The notes beneath the pieces are model-generated. The model searched no databases, had not been told where the DNA came from, and saw only the letters and a program-made list of their open reading frames with translations. Below are positions 35,085 through 44,136 of a DNA stretch of 64,000 nucleotides, piece by piece. Location: positions 2,850,501 to 2,914,500 of the forward strand of contig NZ_CP126101.1 in assembly GCF_030123245.1 (NCBI RefSeq). The letters run 5' to 3'. The DNA comes from Lysinibacillus pakistanensis. Lineage in GTDB: Bacteria; Bacillota; Bacilli; Bacillales_A; Planococcaceae. Both the position numbers and the translations under genes were made by a program. Positions within the stretch are counted from its first letter, which is position 1; each line of letters opens with the position of its first letter.

Positions 35085-35291
35085 TTAGTACCCGTATGGA
35101 CGGTTGTATGGTTGGCGATAGTATGGTGGATAGAACGGTGGGTAGAATGGGTAGAATGGGTAGAACGGGTAGAACGGGTATTGATAACGTGGACGTCTTC
35201 TTCTACGACGTCTTCCATAACTGTCATAGTCATAGTCATAGTCATCCTCATATCTGTCACCTCTATCATATTGTTCATAATAATCTCGCAT
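35085..35291 (-). CDS. Tyr/Arg/Pro-rich spore-coat-like protein
   Basis: 68 residues in three blocks: an acidic Tyr/Asp N-terminus (YEQYDRGDRYEDDYDYDYD), seven arginines in a row, and tandem YPF/FYP repeats ending NRPYGY. Such low-complexity Tyr-rich proteins are typical of spore coats, where they are cross-linked. AAAGGAG precedes the ATG. Overlapping frames on both strands are open only because of the repetitive sequence. Confidence 0.65.
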   Translation of the reverse strand: MRDYYEQYDRGDRYEDDYDYDYDSYGRRRRRRRPRYQYPFYPFYPFYPFYPPFYPPYYRQPYNRPYGY

Positions 35292-35467
35292 TATTTTTTC
35301 TCCTTTCCATCTCGGTATAGGTTATGCAATGTAAGGATTGACAGTCTAGGCATTTACCTATATTAACATTCATTACCTTCGATCGATCAAATTAGGACCT
35401 CCTCAATTTTAAGGAAGTCTGCCGAAAGGATCCTATTTTGGATTCTCCACAGGTATTTACTAAGCAC

Positions 35468-35496
35468 AAAAGACCACCCATAATGGAGTGATCTTT
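35468..35496 (-). terminator. Terminator-like hairpin
   Basis: AAAAGACCAC / GTGATCTTTT arms located downstream of the alpha/beta hydrolase gene. Confidence 0.5.
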
Positions 35497-35579
35497 TGAA
35501 TAGCACTTCTTTTTAATGATCCCCAATTTTACATCATATAGGGAATCTCTATACTTTTGAGATCTTTTGTAAGATTTAT

Positions 35580-36365
35580 TCATTGTAACGAATTTATAAC
35601 AGAATGTTTCTGGATAAACTCATCAATCTTTTCATTTAATTTAATGGCTGCTTTCGTAGGAATTTGATGTTTTTCTTTTAAAAATACTAATTCATTATGA
35701 GGAAGCTTTCCATGTAGAATATAGGCATATTGATGAAATACTTTGTCTTTTGTACCAAAAACAAGTAAAACAGGCGAATTAATATCTTGTAGTCGACTTG
35801 TACAATTATAGTGTAGGCTAAAACGATAATACTGCTGAATATTTCGTGCATCTCCAAATGATGCATCTTCATACAATTTCCTAAATACTTGTCGTGTCTT
35901 GGAATTACCCAACGAAATCGCAAGTGTAAGAACAGAAATGGTTTTTTTATTTGAAAGTTTAACTCCTAAAGAAATTCTCTGCTTCAAAAAAAGATCTTTC
36001 ACTTCTGACATTCCGCTAATTACGATGCCTCCTAATGCTCTGTTGGGATACATCAATAAAAATTCTAATAAAATCGAGCCACCAGTTGAATAACCGCAAA
36101 TAAATGCTTTCTCTACACCTAAATAATCCAGTAAATTAACAATATCATTAACAATGAGTGGGTAGGTAATTGCTTGTTTGGAATACACACTTCTTCCATG
36201 ACCTCTAATATCAAAGGTGATCACTTTATATGTTTTAGATAAATGTTCTAATTGATAAAGAAAATTTGTGCTTGTCAGTAATGGAGGGTGAATGAAGATG
36301 ATTGGCGTCCCCTCACCCTTTACTTGATAATATAAGCTACCACCTTCTACATCTAGCATCGGCAC
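35580..36365 (-). CDS. Alpha/beta hydrolase
   Basis: A 261-residue alpha/beta-fold hydrolase: IIFIHPPLLTST (oxyanion region), VITFDIRGHGRS, AFICGYSTGGSILLEF (Ser nucleophile in GYSTG), VLLVFGTKDKVF (Asp) and EKHQIPTKAA (His). The first oxyanion residue is Pro-Pro rather than His-Gly. The ATG at 36365 has a GAGGTGATT site. No operon partner; substrate unknown. Confidence 0.85.
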   Translation of the reverse strand: MPMLDVEGGSLYYQVKGEGTPIIFIHPPLLTSTNFLYQLEHLSKTYKVITFDIRGHGRSVYSKQAITYPLIVNDIVNLLDYLGVEKAFICGYSTGGSILLEFLLMYPNRALGGIVISGMSEVKDLFLKQRISLGVKLSNKKTISVLTLAISLGNSKTRQVFRKLYEDASFGDARNIQQYYRFSLHYNCTSRLQDINSPVLLVFGTKDKVFHQYAYILHGKLPHNELVFLKEKHQIPTKAAIKLNEKIDEFIQKHSVINSLQ

Positions 36366-36491
36366 TTCTAATCACCTCGAATTTAACAAGAGACCAAGAT
36401 ATCTAATTCTATCTTGATTCATAAAATATCTATTCAAACATGATGAAACTACACTCTCTTGTACTACTCTAATAAAAAATACGAAATAAAA

Positions 36492-36665
36492 CTAAAGGTT
36501 ACTATCTTGATGATCATTTTGGCTATCATTTTGATTTTGATCTTTCTGCTGTTCAGAAGGTTCTTCAGTTGGATCGGGCTCCTGTTCATCGTTCGCTGTT
36601 CCACATCCAAATAATAATCCTGTAGAAAGTACTGCTGTAAAAGTACCTAAAATTATTTTTTTCAT
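36492..36665 (-). CDS. 57-residue lipoprotein
   Basis: MKKIILGTFTAVLSTGLLFG followed by CGTANDEQ gives a lipobox (LFGC). The mature part is all Glu/Gln/Asp/Asn (EEPSEQQKDQNQNDSQNDH). GAGGTGAATAC precedes the ATG at 36665. Small acidic lipoproteins like this are common in Bacillaceae; role unknown. Confidence 0.7.
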   Translation of the reverse strand: MKKIILGTFTAVLSTGLLFGCGTANDEQEPDPTEEPSEQQKDQNQNDSQNDHQDSNL

Positions 36666-36820
36666 GTATTCACCTCATTTAAGAATTTTATTTTTTCCTT
36701 ATTATTATCCAAATTATTTTTCGAATACGATTTTTTAATTGGCAAAGTAATTAGAACTATCAAAAGTTTGTTTGACTAAACAAGTATAAACGAAACTACC
36801 AGTGTAAATACTTTATTACG

Positions 36821-36885
36821 TATTACCAATCGCTATGAGGTCCGAACTTTCCAGACTCCCTCATAGTCATAGCGATTGGTTAATA
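36821..36885. repeat. Long-arm hairpin H2
   Basis: TATTACCAATCGCTATGA pairs with TCATAGCGATTGGTTAATA (one bulge), around a 28-base loop ending CCCTCATAG. The core CGCTATGA is shared with H3, and with H1 in the form ACTATGAAC. It lies 50 bp downstream of the Gln-rich small protein gene. Confidence 0.6.
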
Positions 36886-36937
36886 ACTTTTTTGACCAAA
36901 AATAGGTCTATCGAAGAAGATTGTACATATAGCATTA

Positions 36938-37231
36938 CTATTTTGATGAATTACCAGTTAAATTATTAGTTACAGCTTGTAAAGGTTGCTTCATCTGTTG
37001 TGATGATTGATTTGTTTGCTGTTGAGAAGCTTGGTTCATCTGTTGTAAAGGCTGAGTCATTTGCTGCATTGGTTGTGCCATTTGTTGTAGTGGTTGCATC
37101 ATTTGTTGTGCATTCTGTAAATTTAACTTGTTCGAAAAATTTTTTGTGAACTGTTGAAGAGTACCATTTTGCAATCCTCTAGCTACACCCAAAATAGCAG
37201 CGCCAATTACACCCCATGTAAGAAATCTCAC
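36938..37231 (-). CDS. YrzQ-like small protein with Gln/Met repeats
   Basis: 97 residues. The N-terminus MRFLTWGVIGAAILGVARGL is a membrane anchor like that of the YrzQ/DUF3918 family. The rest is a low-complexity tract of QQM(A/T)QPMQQ-type repeats and NQ-rich sequence. GGAGGCTTT precedes the ATG. The gene is flanked on both sides by related hairpins (H2 and H3). Confidence 0.65.
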   Translation of the reverse strand: MRFLTWGVIGAAILGVARGLQNGTLQQFTKNFSNKLNLQNAQQMMQPLQQMAQPMQQMTQPLQQMNQASQQQTNQSSQQMKQPLQAVTNNLTGNSSK

Positions 37232-37417
37232 TAATAAAAGCCTCCTTCCATAAATAAAGTATTTTTGAAACAGGTTTAGTATTGGAAATCAGGCTGTTAC
37301 TATACTAAACATTTTTTGGTTATTATTTTTGTATCTCAAGTCATTTACATATCACCCTTTTTTAAATATTGAATTGTTTAGAATAAACTTTTGAAGTAAA
37401 TACTAAAATTTAGGGGG

Positions 37418-37483
37418 AATCGCTATGAACACAAATGTGACTAAATCCGTTTTTTCACTCATCCCCTATTGTTCATAGCGATT
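37418..37483. repeat. Long-arm hairpin H3
   Basis: Perfect 13-bp arms AATCGCTATGAAC / GTTCATAGCGATT around a 40-base loop with CATCCCCTATT. The loop end resembles that of H1 (CTATCCCCTGT). Upstream of the YrzQ-like gene. Confidence 0.6.
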
Positions 37484-37715
37484 TACCATTCAAGCCAGTT
37501 TTCTATGTTTGGTCTACTACATATTTCTGAATGACTATCCCTTTCCCCTATCCAGTTATAGAAAGGCACTGGACGCTCTTTATAAGGAGTTTCTTCTATA
37601 TGTGATGAATTTTCAACTTTCTATTGGAACGCTTTACAGCCTTACTATATGCCCCTACAAATACGGCTCTTATTAATGTGGGAGATAGATAAAATATAAA
37701 TGAGGATAACAAAAT
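37484..37715. other. Intergenic stretch
   Basis: No gene recognised; AT-rich, without clear hairpins. Confidence 0.3.
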
Positions 37716-37844
37716 GAACAATTAGAACAAACAACTCAAGAATTACTGGAAGCTGGTTATACAATTGAGGAAATTAAAGCAGCCTTTGAGGAAGTAATTG
37801 AACAAGCTAAACAATCCAATACGGAGCATGAAACAGATAACTAA
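37716..37844 (+). pseudogene. 42-codon acidic helix protein, start codon frameshifted
   Basis: EQLEQTTQELLEAGYTIEEI and KAAFEEVIEQAKQSNTEHE form a clean amphipathic helical protein. Its ATG at 37714 is one base out of frame: ATGAACAA instead of ATGGAACAA. No other start is in frame before a stop. A single missing G at the initiation codon explains it. Confidence 0.5.
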
Positions 37845-38036
37845 CACAGTTATCTGTTTTTTAATTTACTGACACATATTAGGTAATTATTTGAATCTAA
37901 AAAGAACGCTTGTAATTACTATGATTACCGGGCGACTACTAACAACTTTTAGTTTTATTATTTTTCCTTTTATTCATAAATACTTTCCCATCGAGTATTA
38001 TATTCCGTAGTCTAATTTTAAGGAGGACTATATTTT

Positions 38037-38412
38037 ATGAATAAAGAGTTAAACGAAAAAGAAAAGCTCATTAAAGAAGAACAGTCAAACAATAAAAAAG
38101 CTTCAGTAGAGTCATAACAAACACATGTTCATGAATTCTTGGCAAGTACCTGAAGAAGGAGATGACTGACATAATCATCGTTTTGCAGGAGTTACAAGTG
38201 AAGTAATTCCTAAGGGAAATAGTCATATACATGTACTTATGACTAATACTGATTTTTTAGATCATCATCATGAGGTTGCAATAGAAACAGGCCCTGCTAT
38301 CCGCGTTAGCGATGATAAACATGTACACTTTGTCAAAGGTACTACTACACTTGATGATGGGCATGTACATCAACTAGAATTTGCTACATTAATTCAAAAG
38401 CCTCTCGTATAA
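38037..38412 (+). pseudogene. YmaF-family protein, broken
   Basis: ATG at 38037 with AAGGAGG starts MNKELNEKEKLIKEE, then a stop at about 38115. Beyond it the text resumes QTHVHEFLAST, shifts frame, hits TGA inside EEGDD*HNHRFAG, and then reads VTSEVIPKGNSHIHVLMTNT...DDKHVHFVKGTTTLDDGHVH to a stop at 38410-38412. The His-rich pattern is that of YmaF. Two nonsense codons plus a frameshift make it dead. Its terminator remains. Confidence 0.75.
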
Positions 38413-38420
38413 AAGGTATA

Positions 38421-38460
38421 AAAAAGCTGATTTTCTGTATGTTCAGAAACCGGCTTTTTA
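38421..38460 (+). terminator. Terminator of ymaF pseudogene
   Basis: AAAAAGC-G / C-GCTTTTT hairpin 10 bp after the final stop codon. Confidence 0.6.
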
Positions 38461-38537
38461 ATTTCTCTTGTTCAATTACAATTTCCCTCCACCAGATGGA
38501 AACCTAATCGAAGTTTCCAACTACTATGTTCTAGTAA

Positions 38538-38582
38538 TAAAAAAGCCCATGCTCAAATTAATTGAGTACTTGGGCATTTTTA
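38538..38582. terminator. Terminator-like hairpin
   Basis: AAAAGCCCA-CTCAA / TTGAGTA-TGGGC hairpin with a T-run. Similar hairpins with TTGAGTAC lie at 34765 and 40388. Confidence 0.55.
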
Positions 38583-38667
38583 GAGAATCAACCTATACAA
38601 CTTCTTAACAAACGGTAAATTTATGATTGAATTCAACAGGTACCATACTTATTTTAATTACTTTTTA

Positions 38668-38733
38668 TCATTTTTTCGCTGCTGAATCGTAATAAACAAC
38701 CCAATTAAACGGTCAGTCGTCATTGGGGATGCA
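38668..38733 (-). pseudogene. Endolysin C-terminal scar (shortest copy)
   Basis: GCTGCTGAATCGTAATAAAC and CGGTCAGTCGTCATTG match the last 18 codons of the endolysin at 16671-17345 (TTDRLIGLYITIQQ). Nothing else of that gene is present here. Confidence 0.65.
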
Positions 38734-39003
38734 CAATTTCCAAAAGGCTTTATCAAAAACAAATTTAAATACAACGTTGAGAGCTTATCGAAATTCAATC
38801 TATTATTAAAATTAGGCTGTAAAGATTGTTTCTATTAAAACAAAAAGGCAGTTGAAATTCAGATATCAACCAAACTTTCAACTGCCAAATTAAATATTAG
38901 ATTTTTATCAGTACCCATTAAATATTCCAGTGTTGTTTTTTCCATCACATTTTTTAGTGAACTGCCTCTTTATTTGTTCTGTTCCTCAAAAAACTAAAGA
39001 CTA
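38734..39003. other. Intergenic stretch
   Basis: No gene recognised. AAAGGCAGTTGAAA...TTTCAACTGCC at about 38846-38888 is a strong hairpin that may terminate the spore-surface gene on the minus strand. Confidence 0.4.
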
Positions 39004-39777
39004 TTAAGGACTAGTAGGAGGAGTAAGTCCGAAAAGAACAGGCGTTATTACAGTACTACCAGCGCCAAGGCGGACTTGTTGAACTTGCAGTACTTTTACT
39101 GTAAGATCCAGAACAATTTTTTCACGCAATGTGCTGAATGTGCCTTCGGGTGCTGCCATAATTGGTGAAAAATCAAGTTCAAAGAAGTTTGCAGCGACTA
39201 ACTCGCCAAATGGTTGTTCATTGTATTTAACGAGATTTTGGAAGAAAGCCTTATCCAATCGAGCATCCAATTGAGTTCTTTCATTCAGGAAGTTCGCTTC
39301 GGCAAACTCGGAAATTCCTAAGATTGGAGTAGTGCCTCCAGGTGTTTGTGGGAAAAAAAGTTCTGTAAAACCAGAAAACGGAACGTCTGCAATTCTATCT
39401 TGTAGTGCTCCATTACAAGCCGCTGAAGCATATTCTATATTTTTGCGAATATGCCCTGCTACAAACAATTTAGCTCTTGTTACCCTAAAAAAGTCTGTGT
39501 TAGCAATACGTGCAAATCTAACAGGTACTAATTTAACTTGATTTAGGAAAACATTTTTTTTCACTCTTTTGATTTCAGTTGCAGCAGGATTCAGCGTAAT
39601 ATCTGATTCTACAACTATTTGAAGTGTAGGTTCTGCAAGTACAACTGGAATTTTAATAGTTGGAGCTGTAACTGGTGTAGCGACTAGTGGAGTAACCTCA
39701 TTAGCTAATGGTACTAGTTCAGTTGATTCTACTGGACAAGGTAATATTTGATTTAGATTTTCTGATTGTTCACTCAA
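39004..39777 (-). CDS. CsxC-like (SPOCS/DUF3794-type) spore-surface protein
   Basis: About 257 residues. Segments such as IKIPVVLAEPTLQIVVESDI, ATEIKRVKKNVFLNQVKLVP, AKLFVAGHIRKNIEYASAAC and DRIADVPFSGFTELFF match CsxC-like exosporium proteins and the SPOCS (DUF3794) domain found in sporulation proteins. It is likely a structural protein of the spore surface. The start is TTG at 39777, placed 6 bp after AAAAGAGG; a longer frame begins at the overlapping ATG. A palindrome lies at 39806-39821. Confidence 0.75.
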   Translation of the reverse strand: MSEQSENLNQILPCPVESTELVPLANEVTPLVATPVTAPTIKIPVVLAEPTLQIVVESDITLNPAATEIKRVKKNVFLNQVKLVPVRFARIANTDFFRVTRAKLFVAGHIRKNIEYASAACNGALQDRIADVPFSGFTELFFPQTPGGTTPILGISEFAEANFLNERTQLDARLDKAFFQNLVKYNEQPFGELVAANFFELDFSPIMAAPEGTFSTLREKIVLDLTVKVLQVQQVRLGAGSTVITPVLFGLTPPTSP

Positions 39778-39805
39778 AAAAATTCCTCTTTTCATTTTTT
39801 AGTAT

Positions 39806-39821
39806 TAGAGAGCGCTCTCTA
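39806..39821. promoter_or_regulatory. 16-bp palindrome before the CsxC-like gene
   Basis: TAGAGAGCGCTCTCTA is a perfect palindrome 29 bp before the start, G/C-rich against an AT-rich background. It could be an operator or an RNA hairpin in the leader. Confidence 0.5.
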
Positions 39822-40099
39822 TATTGCTAGAATATGTAGCGAATAAATCTATGTATGGACGTGTATACTAGTTTTTTCTGATTTTAAAAATGAGATTTTT
39901 GAGTTAAGAGATAAGAATGAGCACAAAATGCTAGGTATTCACCATTTTTAGCCCATTATTTTTAACTTATTTCCAATTCTGACTCACTAAACAAAAAGAG
40001 TATCCCAATTTTACTCCTGATATTTTTTATTAGGATGAATATCTCCTTAAATTTCTACAACTATACATATTATAGAATATAGAAAGGAGGGAAAATATT

Positions 40100-40210
40100 A
40101 TGTCTCAAGATTATGGTAGTAATTATGGCGGCTCTCGTTCAAACTTTGCGCTAATTGTTGTTCTATTCATTCTTCTAATTATTGTCGGCGTTAGTTTCAT
40201 CAAATATTAA
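40100..40210 (+). CDS. YjcZ-family sporulation peptide
   Basis: MSQDYGSNYGGSRSNFALIV followed by VLFILLIIVGVSFIKY: 36 residues with a Gly/Tyr-rich head and one membrane segment, the pattern of the YjcZ family. AAAGGAGGG precedes the ATG at 40100. Members are small sporulation-associated peptides of unknown function. Confidence 0.85.
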   Translation: MSQDYGSNYGGSRSNFALIVVLFILLIIVGVSFIKY

Positions 40211-40387
40211 TACCCAATACCGCCTCTAATGCTCATAACAAATAAAATAATACAAACTTACCCTTTCTTTCTAAATCTTATTTAGGGGTCACTATCCTCC
40301 GTGTGACCCTTTTAAATTTTTTCTTGCGTAATTTAATATAGTATTAGATTAAACATTTTTATTTTAATAAATGTAATTTCTTGAAAT

Positions 40388-40428
40388 AAAAAGCCCAGGT
40401 ACTCTCCATTTATTGAGTACCTGGGCTT
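40388..40428. terminator. Rho-independent terminator
   Basis: AAGCCCAGGTACTC / GAGTACCTGGGCTT perfect stem; could serve both neighbours. Confidence 0.75.
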
Positions 40429-40432
40429 CGTA

Positions 40433-40582
40433 TTATTTACAACGTCTTTGCTGAATAGTGATATACAACCCAATTAAACGATCAGTCGTCATGGCACCAT
40501 TCTGTAAATCCTTCAAGTGCGATTCCTGAATAACACCATCTTTAACCGCCTGTGCAATAAAATTCTCCGTTTCAGTTTTCAT
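40433..40582 (-). pseudogene. Endolysin C-terminal domain scar
   Basis: A 49-codon open frame (MKTETENFIAQAVKDGVIQE, SHLKDLQNGAMTTDRLIGLY, ITIQQRRCK) matches the C-terminal domain of the endolysin at 16671-17345 with very few changes. Upstream, another frame reads SPKRLVTIEIEDPENTKRPK, possibly part of a different endolysin linker. The catalytic domain is absent. The good conservation may mean it is recent, or that the domain is still made from the internal ATG. Confidence 0.65.
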
Positions 40583-40795
40583 AGCTGGTGATTATAGTTT
40601 GGTCGCTTTTTGGTCGCTTCGTATTTTCAGGGTCCTCAATCTCAATTGTAACTAAACGTTTTGGGGACTTAAAAACAAAACTTTATTCACTCTTTCAAAA
40701 ACCAAAATATGGCAAGAACGAAATCAACTAAAATAAAGAAAACTGCAGTAATTTAGCGATTTTATCACTAAATCAAGCAGATTTCTTAATTTTCA

Positions 40796-41554
40796 TTACT
40801 TACGAATCGCTTCAAAAGTAACCAATCCACTTTCTATAGAAGGCTTCTTATTATAGATATACTCAGCTGAACAAGTTATATCAGAAAAACCTATATTTTT
40901 TAATATTTGCTGAAATTCTTCAATTCCATACCATCGCAATGGGAATCTCTGCAGTTCTGTATCCACTAATTTCCCACTTTTCCATTTTTCATATTTTAAA
41001 ACGGTAAGAGTGGTTTGATTGATCCAATCCATCTCTACGGATTTACTTTCTAACGCTATTCCCTCAGTGTCTGATAGCTGATAATAGGAGGTAGAAATTT
41101 CTCCTGTACGCCAATGTAATGGCAGTAGCAAGTCCACTATTAGACGACCACCTGGAACCAAATGATGATATATACATGTTAATGCATCAATTGCTTCCTT
41201 CGATTGCTCAATTAAACAAAATGACCCAGTTGGCATGACCACAGCTTCATATTTGGAATGCAATGAAAAATTGCTTAGATTACCTTCATAAAGCCTTGCA
41301 GGTAATCCTCTTTCTGCACATCGTTTTCGACAAGAGGCTAGCATCTCTGGTGAGTAATCAATACCCTCCGCATCAAAACCCTTCTCTAATAAAGGAATAA
41401 GAAAACGACCGGAACCTACCCCTGCTTCTAAAATCTTACCATTCGTTCCTGTTAAACGATGAAGATAATACTCGATATCCCCACTTATGGAATGGCCTAC
41501 TGGTTTCGTAAAATCATAAAGCTCTGTACTTATTGGACCATAATAACTATACAT
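40796..41554 (-). CDS. Class I SAM-dependent methyltransferase
   Basis: 252 residues: motif I KILEAGVGSGRFLIPLLEKG, FDAEGIDYSPEML, NLSNFSLHSKYEAVVMPTGS and LVPGGRLIVDLLLP. It is a methyltransferase-11/25-like enzyme, substrate unknown. A scar of a duplicate lies at 32518-32656. Start ATG at 41554 has GGAGGAATT. Confidence 0.87.
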   Translation of the reverse strand: MYSYYGPISTELYDFTKPVGHSISGDIEYYLHRLTGTNGKILEAGVGSGRFLIPLLEKGFDAEGIDYSPEMLASCRKRCAERGLPARLYEGNLSNFSLHSKYEAVVMPTGSFCLIEQSKEAIDALTCIYHHLVPGGRLIVDLLLPLHWRTGEISTSYYQLSDTEGIALESKSVEMDWINQTTLTVLKYEKWKSGKLVDTELQRFPLRWYGIEEFQQILKNIGFSDITCSAEYIYNKKPSIESGLVTFEAIRK

Positions 41555-41863
41555 GTTAATTCCTCCGATTTTATGCGGAAGAATCTAATAAATTTTAGTT
41601 CTTCCACACCTCAAATTTGTTTGATAGAAAAATAGAGCTGACTGTCATCATAAATCCCTCGCTTTCAGTAAAATATAACAAAATTATACATTTAAATTCG
41701 ACTGTAATCAACATTAGATTTTAAAGAGCTGCATTGTCTTGATTTTACTTCCCTTATATTTCTATCAACCATTCGCTCCCATTTTCATTTACAATATTAG
41801 CACAAATTATCAAAAGGTAATGTTCGATTGCCGTTATCATTATTGACAGGAAGGGGCTGTGAT
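41555..41863. promoter_or_regulatory. Divergent promoter region
   Basis: About 310 bp between the methyltransferase gene (minus) and the AraC-type gene (plus). AT-rich, with no repeat that clearly marks an operator. Confidence 0.3.
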
Positions 41864-42730
41864 ATGGATTATTTTGAAAGAATACAAAACGCTATTGAAT
41901 ATATTGAGGAGCATCTACAAGATGAATTAGTCATTACTGATATATCAGCAAAGGCTTATTTCTCTGCATTCCATTTTCAAAGACTTTTTCAAGCCATTAC
42001 TGGTTTTTCAGTACAGCAATATAGTAGAAATAGGAGGTTATCTGAGGCAGCCATACTATTAGAAACTACCTCCAACAACATTTTAGACATTGCAATTGCC
42101 TTTCAATATAGCTCACAGGAGGCTTTTACACGTGCTTTTGTCAATTACATTGGAATGACACCTGCAAAATATCGAAAAGAAAAAAATGTCGTTCCCCTTC
42201 AAAGTAAACTGAACTTTTTGGATTATAAAATGAAGGGAGATTTCATCATGAATAAACCAGAAATGATTTATTTACAGAAAAAGTTTATTATTGGATATGA
42301 ATACCAAACAACCTTACTAGATGAAAAATATTTTATAGATATTCCTAAATTTTACACTGATTTTGGAAAAAATCATTATTATGAGCGAATTCCTCATAAG
42401 CTTACTCCCAATTTCGCATATGGTATATCTACTAACTTTCATGACGATGGACAATTTTCGTTTATTATTGGTGAAGAAGTAACGGGCAATACGGAATCAG
42501 TGGACAATGGCCTTGTCAAATTTGAAATCCCTGAGGGCAAATATGCGGTGTTTTCCATGAAAGGAACTTCAGAGGCAATTCAAAATATACGACGCTATAT
42601 TTATGGTGTTTGGCTACCAAATTCTAATTATGAAAGAAATGAAGGCCCTGATTTTGAAATAACAGATGTAGTCAATTCAGCTTATCCAAACGATATGAAA
42701 ATGGAAATTTACATTCCAATTAAAGAGTAA
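41864..42730 (+). CDS. AraC-type regulator with GyrI-like domain
   Basis: 288 residues. The N-terminal AraC DNA-binding domain has two helix-turn-helix units (VITDISAKAYFSAFHFQRLF, then ILDIAIAFQYSSQEAFTRAF and MTPAKYRK). The C-terminal 150 residues are a GyrI/BmrR-like ligand-binding fold (MIYLQKKFIIGYEYQTT... KFEIPEGKYAVFSMKGT...DMKMEIYIPI). Such proteins sense cationic drugs or metabolites. The ATG at 41864 follows AAGGGGC; the upstream frame lacks a ribosome site. It is 16 bp before a GNAT gene, likely an operon. Confidence 0.87.
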   Translation: MDYFERIQNAIEYIEEHLQDELVITDISAKAYFSAFHFQRLFQAITGFSVQQYSRNRRLSEAAILLETTSNNILDIAIAFQYSSQEAFTRAFVNYIGMTPAKYRKEKNVVPLQSKLNFLDYKMKGDFIMNKPEMIYLQKKFIIGYEYQTTLLDEKYFIDIPKFYTDFGKNHYYERIPHKLTPNFAYGISTNFHDDGQFSFIIGEEVTGNTESVDNGLVKFEIPEGKYAVFSMKGTSEAIQNIRRYIYGVWLPNSNYERNEGPDFEITDVVNSAYPNDMKMEIYIPIKE

Positions 42731-42746
42731 CAAAGGAGAGAACATT

Positions 42747-43322
42747 ATGAATTTAACAAAGGTGTTTGAGGAATTTCCAATATTAAGCTCAACAAAGCTA
42801 GAGCTTAAAAAAATTGAGGATCGCCATTTACAGGAGCTATTTGATATTTATGATAATGAAAAAGTATTTGAGTTTTGCGGGATTATTCCAAAGCACAATC
42901 TTCAAACTGTTAGTAAAATGATTGGCCATTTTGATAGAGACTATCAGAAGAAAAGCAGAGTAAAATGGGGTATTTTCCAAAAATCTCAGAATGATACATT
43001 GGTTGGCATTATTGAAGCAATGGATTTTAATCAGAAAGTGGATATGGTAACAATCGGCTACTATTTAGCTGAGGCGTATTGGGGTAAAGGCATTGCCACT
43101 GAAGCTGTACATATGATTGTAAAATATTTATTTGAGGAGGTTGCCATTAATCGGATACAGGCTGAAGTGATGCCATTGAATGAACCGTCGAAAAAGGTAC
43201 TCCTAAAAAATGGCTTCCTCAAAGATGGACTTTTAAGACAGGCTTCACTTTGGTCTGGTAAAGGTATAGTAGATTTAGAAATATATAGTTATCTTAAAGA
43301 GGACTATGGTGCCAGCAAATAA
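42747..43322 (+). CDS. RimJ/RimL-type GNAT acetyltransferase
   Basis: 191 residues: TKLELKKIEDRHLQELFDIY, TLVGIIEAMDF, TIGYYLAEAYWGKGIATEAV (acetyl-CoA loop, Q/RxxGxG/A form) and VMPLNEPSKKVLLKNGFLKDG. These N-acetyltransferases modify protein N-termini or small molecules. Probably regulated by the AraC-type protein just upstream. Confidence 0.87.
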   Translation: MNLTKVFEEFPILSSTKLELKKIEDRHLQELFDIYDNEKVFEFCGIIPKHNLQTVSKMIGHFDRDYQKKSRVKWGIFQKSQNDTLVGIIEAMDFNQKVDMVTIGYYLAEAYWGKGIATEAVHMIVKYLFEEVAINRIQAEVMPLNEPSKKVLLKNGFLKDGLLRQASLWSGKGIVDLEIYSYLKEDYGASK

Positions 43323-43494
43323 ATTTCTTACAGCTAGAGTTCTAGTCATTTTTATTAAATACCTATTTCTAGTTCTTCCCCCAATTTTCAAATCCCAAAT
43401 GGACATTGTACCAGTTCCACTGTGCCTTCATATCATAGACTAATTATAGAACTGGTAACAGCAAATATTCCAACAATAAGGGAGAACATAAGGT

Positions 43495-43944
43495 ATGGAA
43501 GATAAACGTTATCTTGAGCGTATCAATTGGAATTTTGACAACTATCATAAATTTGATAAATGTTACTGTCAATCCAAAACATATTATTGTAATTATGACA
43601 AAGGCTCTACTGAAGATAATGAGTTTGATGAAGCTGATACTAATAAAATAAAATATTATAATTCTAAGGATGTTAAGCAAAAACAGAAAAATGACAACCG
43701 GAATAAACATCATGGTCAAGAAATAAATACCCACAATTGCAAGGACTGTGCTTGTCATCTTTTACAATGTCTTGACCCTGGAACATTAGTAGATGTGTTT
43801 CTTGCAAAAGGTGGTAATTTTTTAAATGTTTACTTCTTGTATTTTGATAAACCAACTAGCTGTGCGTACTTCATTCAAATAGGATCAGCAACTATGCCTA
43901 TTATTATAGATTGTGAAAGAATTGAGGCTATTCGTAAAATTTAA
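43495..43944 (+). CDS. Cys-rich spore coat/exosporium-like protein
   Basis: 149 residues. The first half is Asn/Asp/Lys/Tyr-rich with Cys pairs (KCYCQSKTYYCNYDKG); the second half, KDCACHLLQCLDPGTLVDVF followed by a beta-strand-rich tail, resembles CotY/CotZ/ExsY-type proteins. I infer a spore-surface structural role. ATG at 43495; AGGGAGAAC lies just upstream. Confidence 0.5.
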   Translation: MEDKRYLERINWNFDNYHKFDKCYCQSKTYYCNYDKGSTEDNEFDEADTNKIKYYNSKDVKQKQKNDNRNKHHGQEINTHNCKDCACHLLQCLDPGTLVDVFLAKGGNFLNVYFLYFDKPTSCAYFIQIGSATMPIIIDCERIEAIRKI

Positions 43945-44089
43945 GGTGGACTAAGTAGTAAAAATAGAGAAATTAATAGGGCTCTTCCAAATGAGCTTTA
44001 TGCCAAAGTGATGTTGGTCTTGGTCTCCCAGGTGTTTTCATGGAGGAAAAAATCGATTTAATCTGATGAAAATATTCTATAAAAAATGA

Positions 44090-44128
44090 ACCAGTTATTC
44101 TCATTCTTTAGAAAATAACTGGTCTTTA
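44090..44128. terminator. Bidirectional terminator
   Basis: ACCAGTTATT / AATAACTGGT stem between A- and T-runs, shared by convergent genes. Confidence 0.7.
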
Positions 44129-44136
44129 GTAATCAA

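Noticed and set aside
35036..35366. Overlapping Trp/Val- and Thr-rich frames at the coat-like gene
   Set aside because: Shadows of the repetitive Tyr/Arg/Pro-coding sequence on the other frames; only 35085-35291 has a ribosome site.
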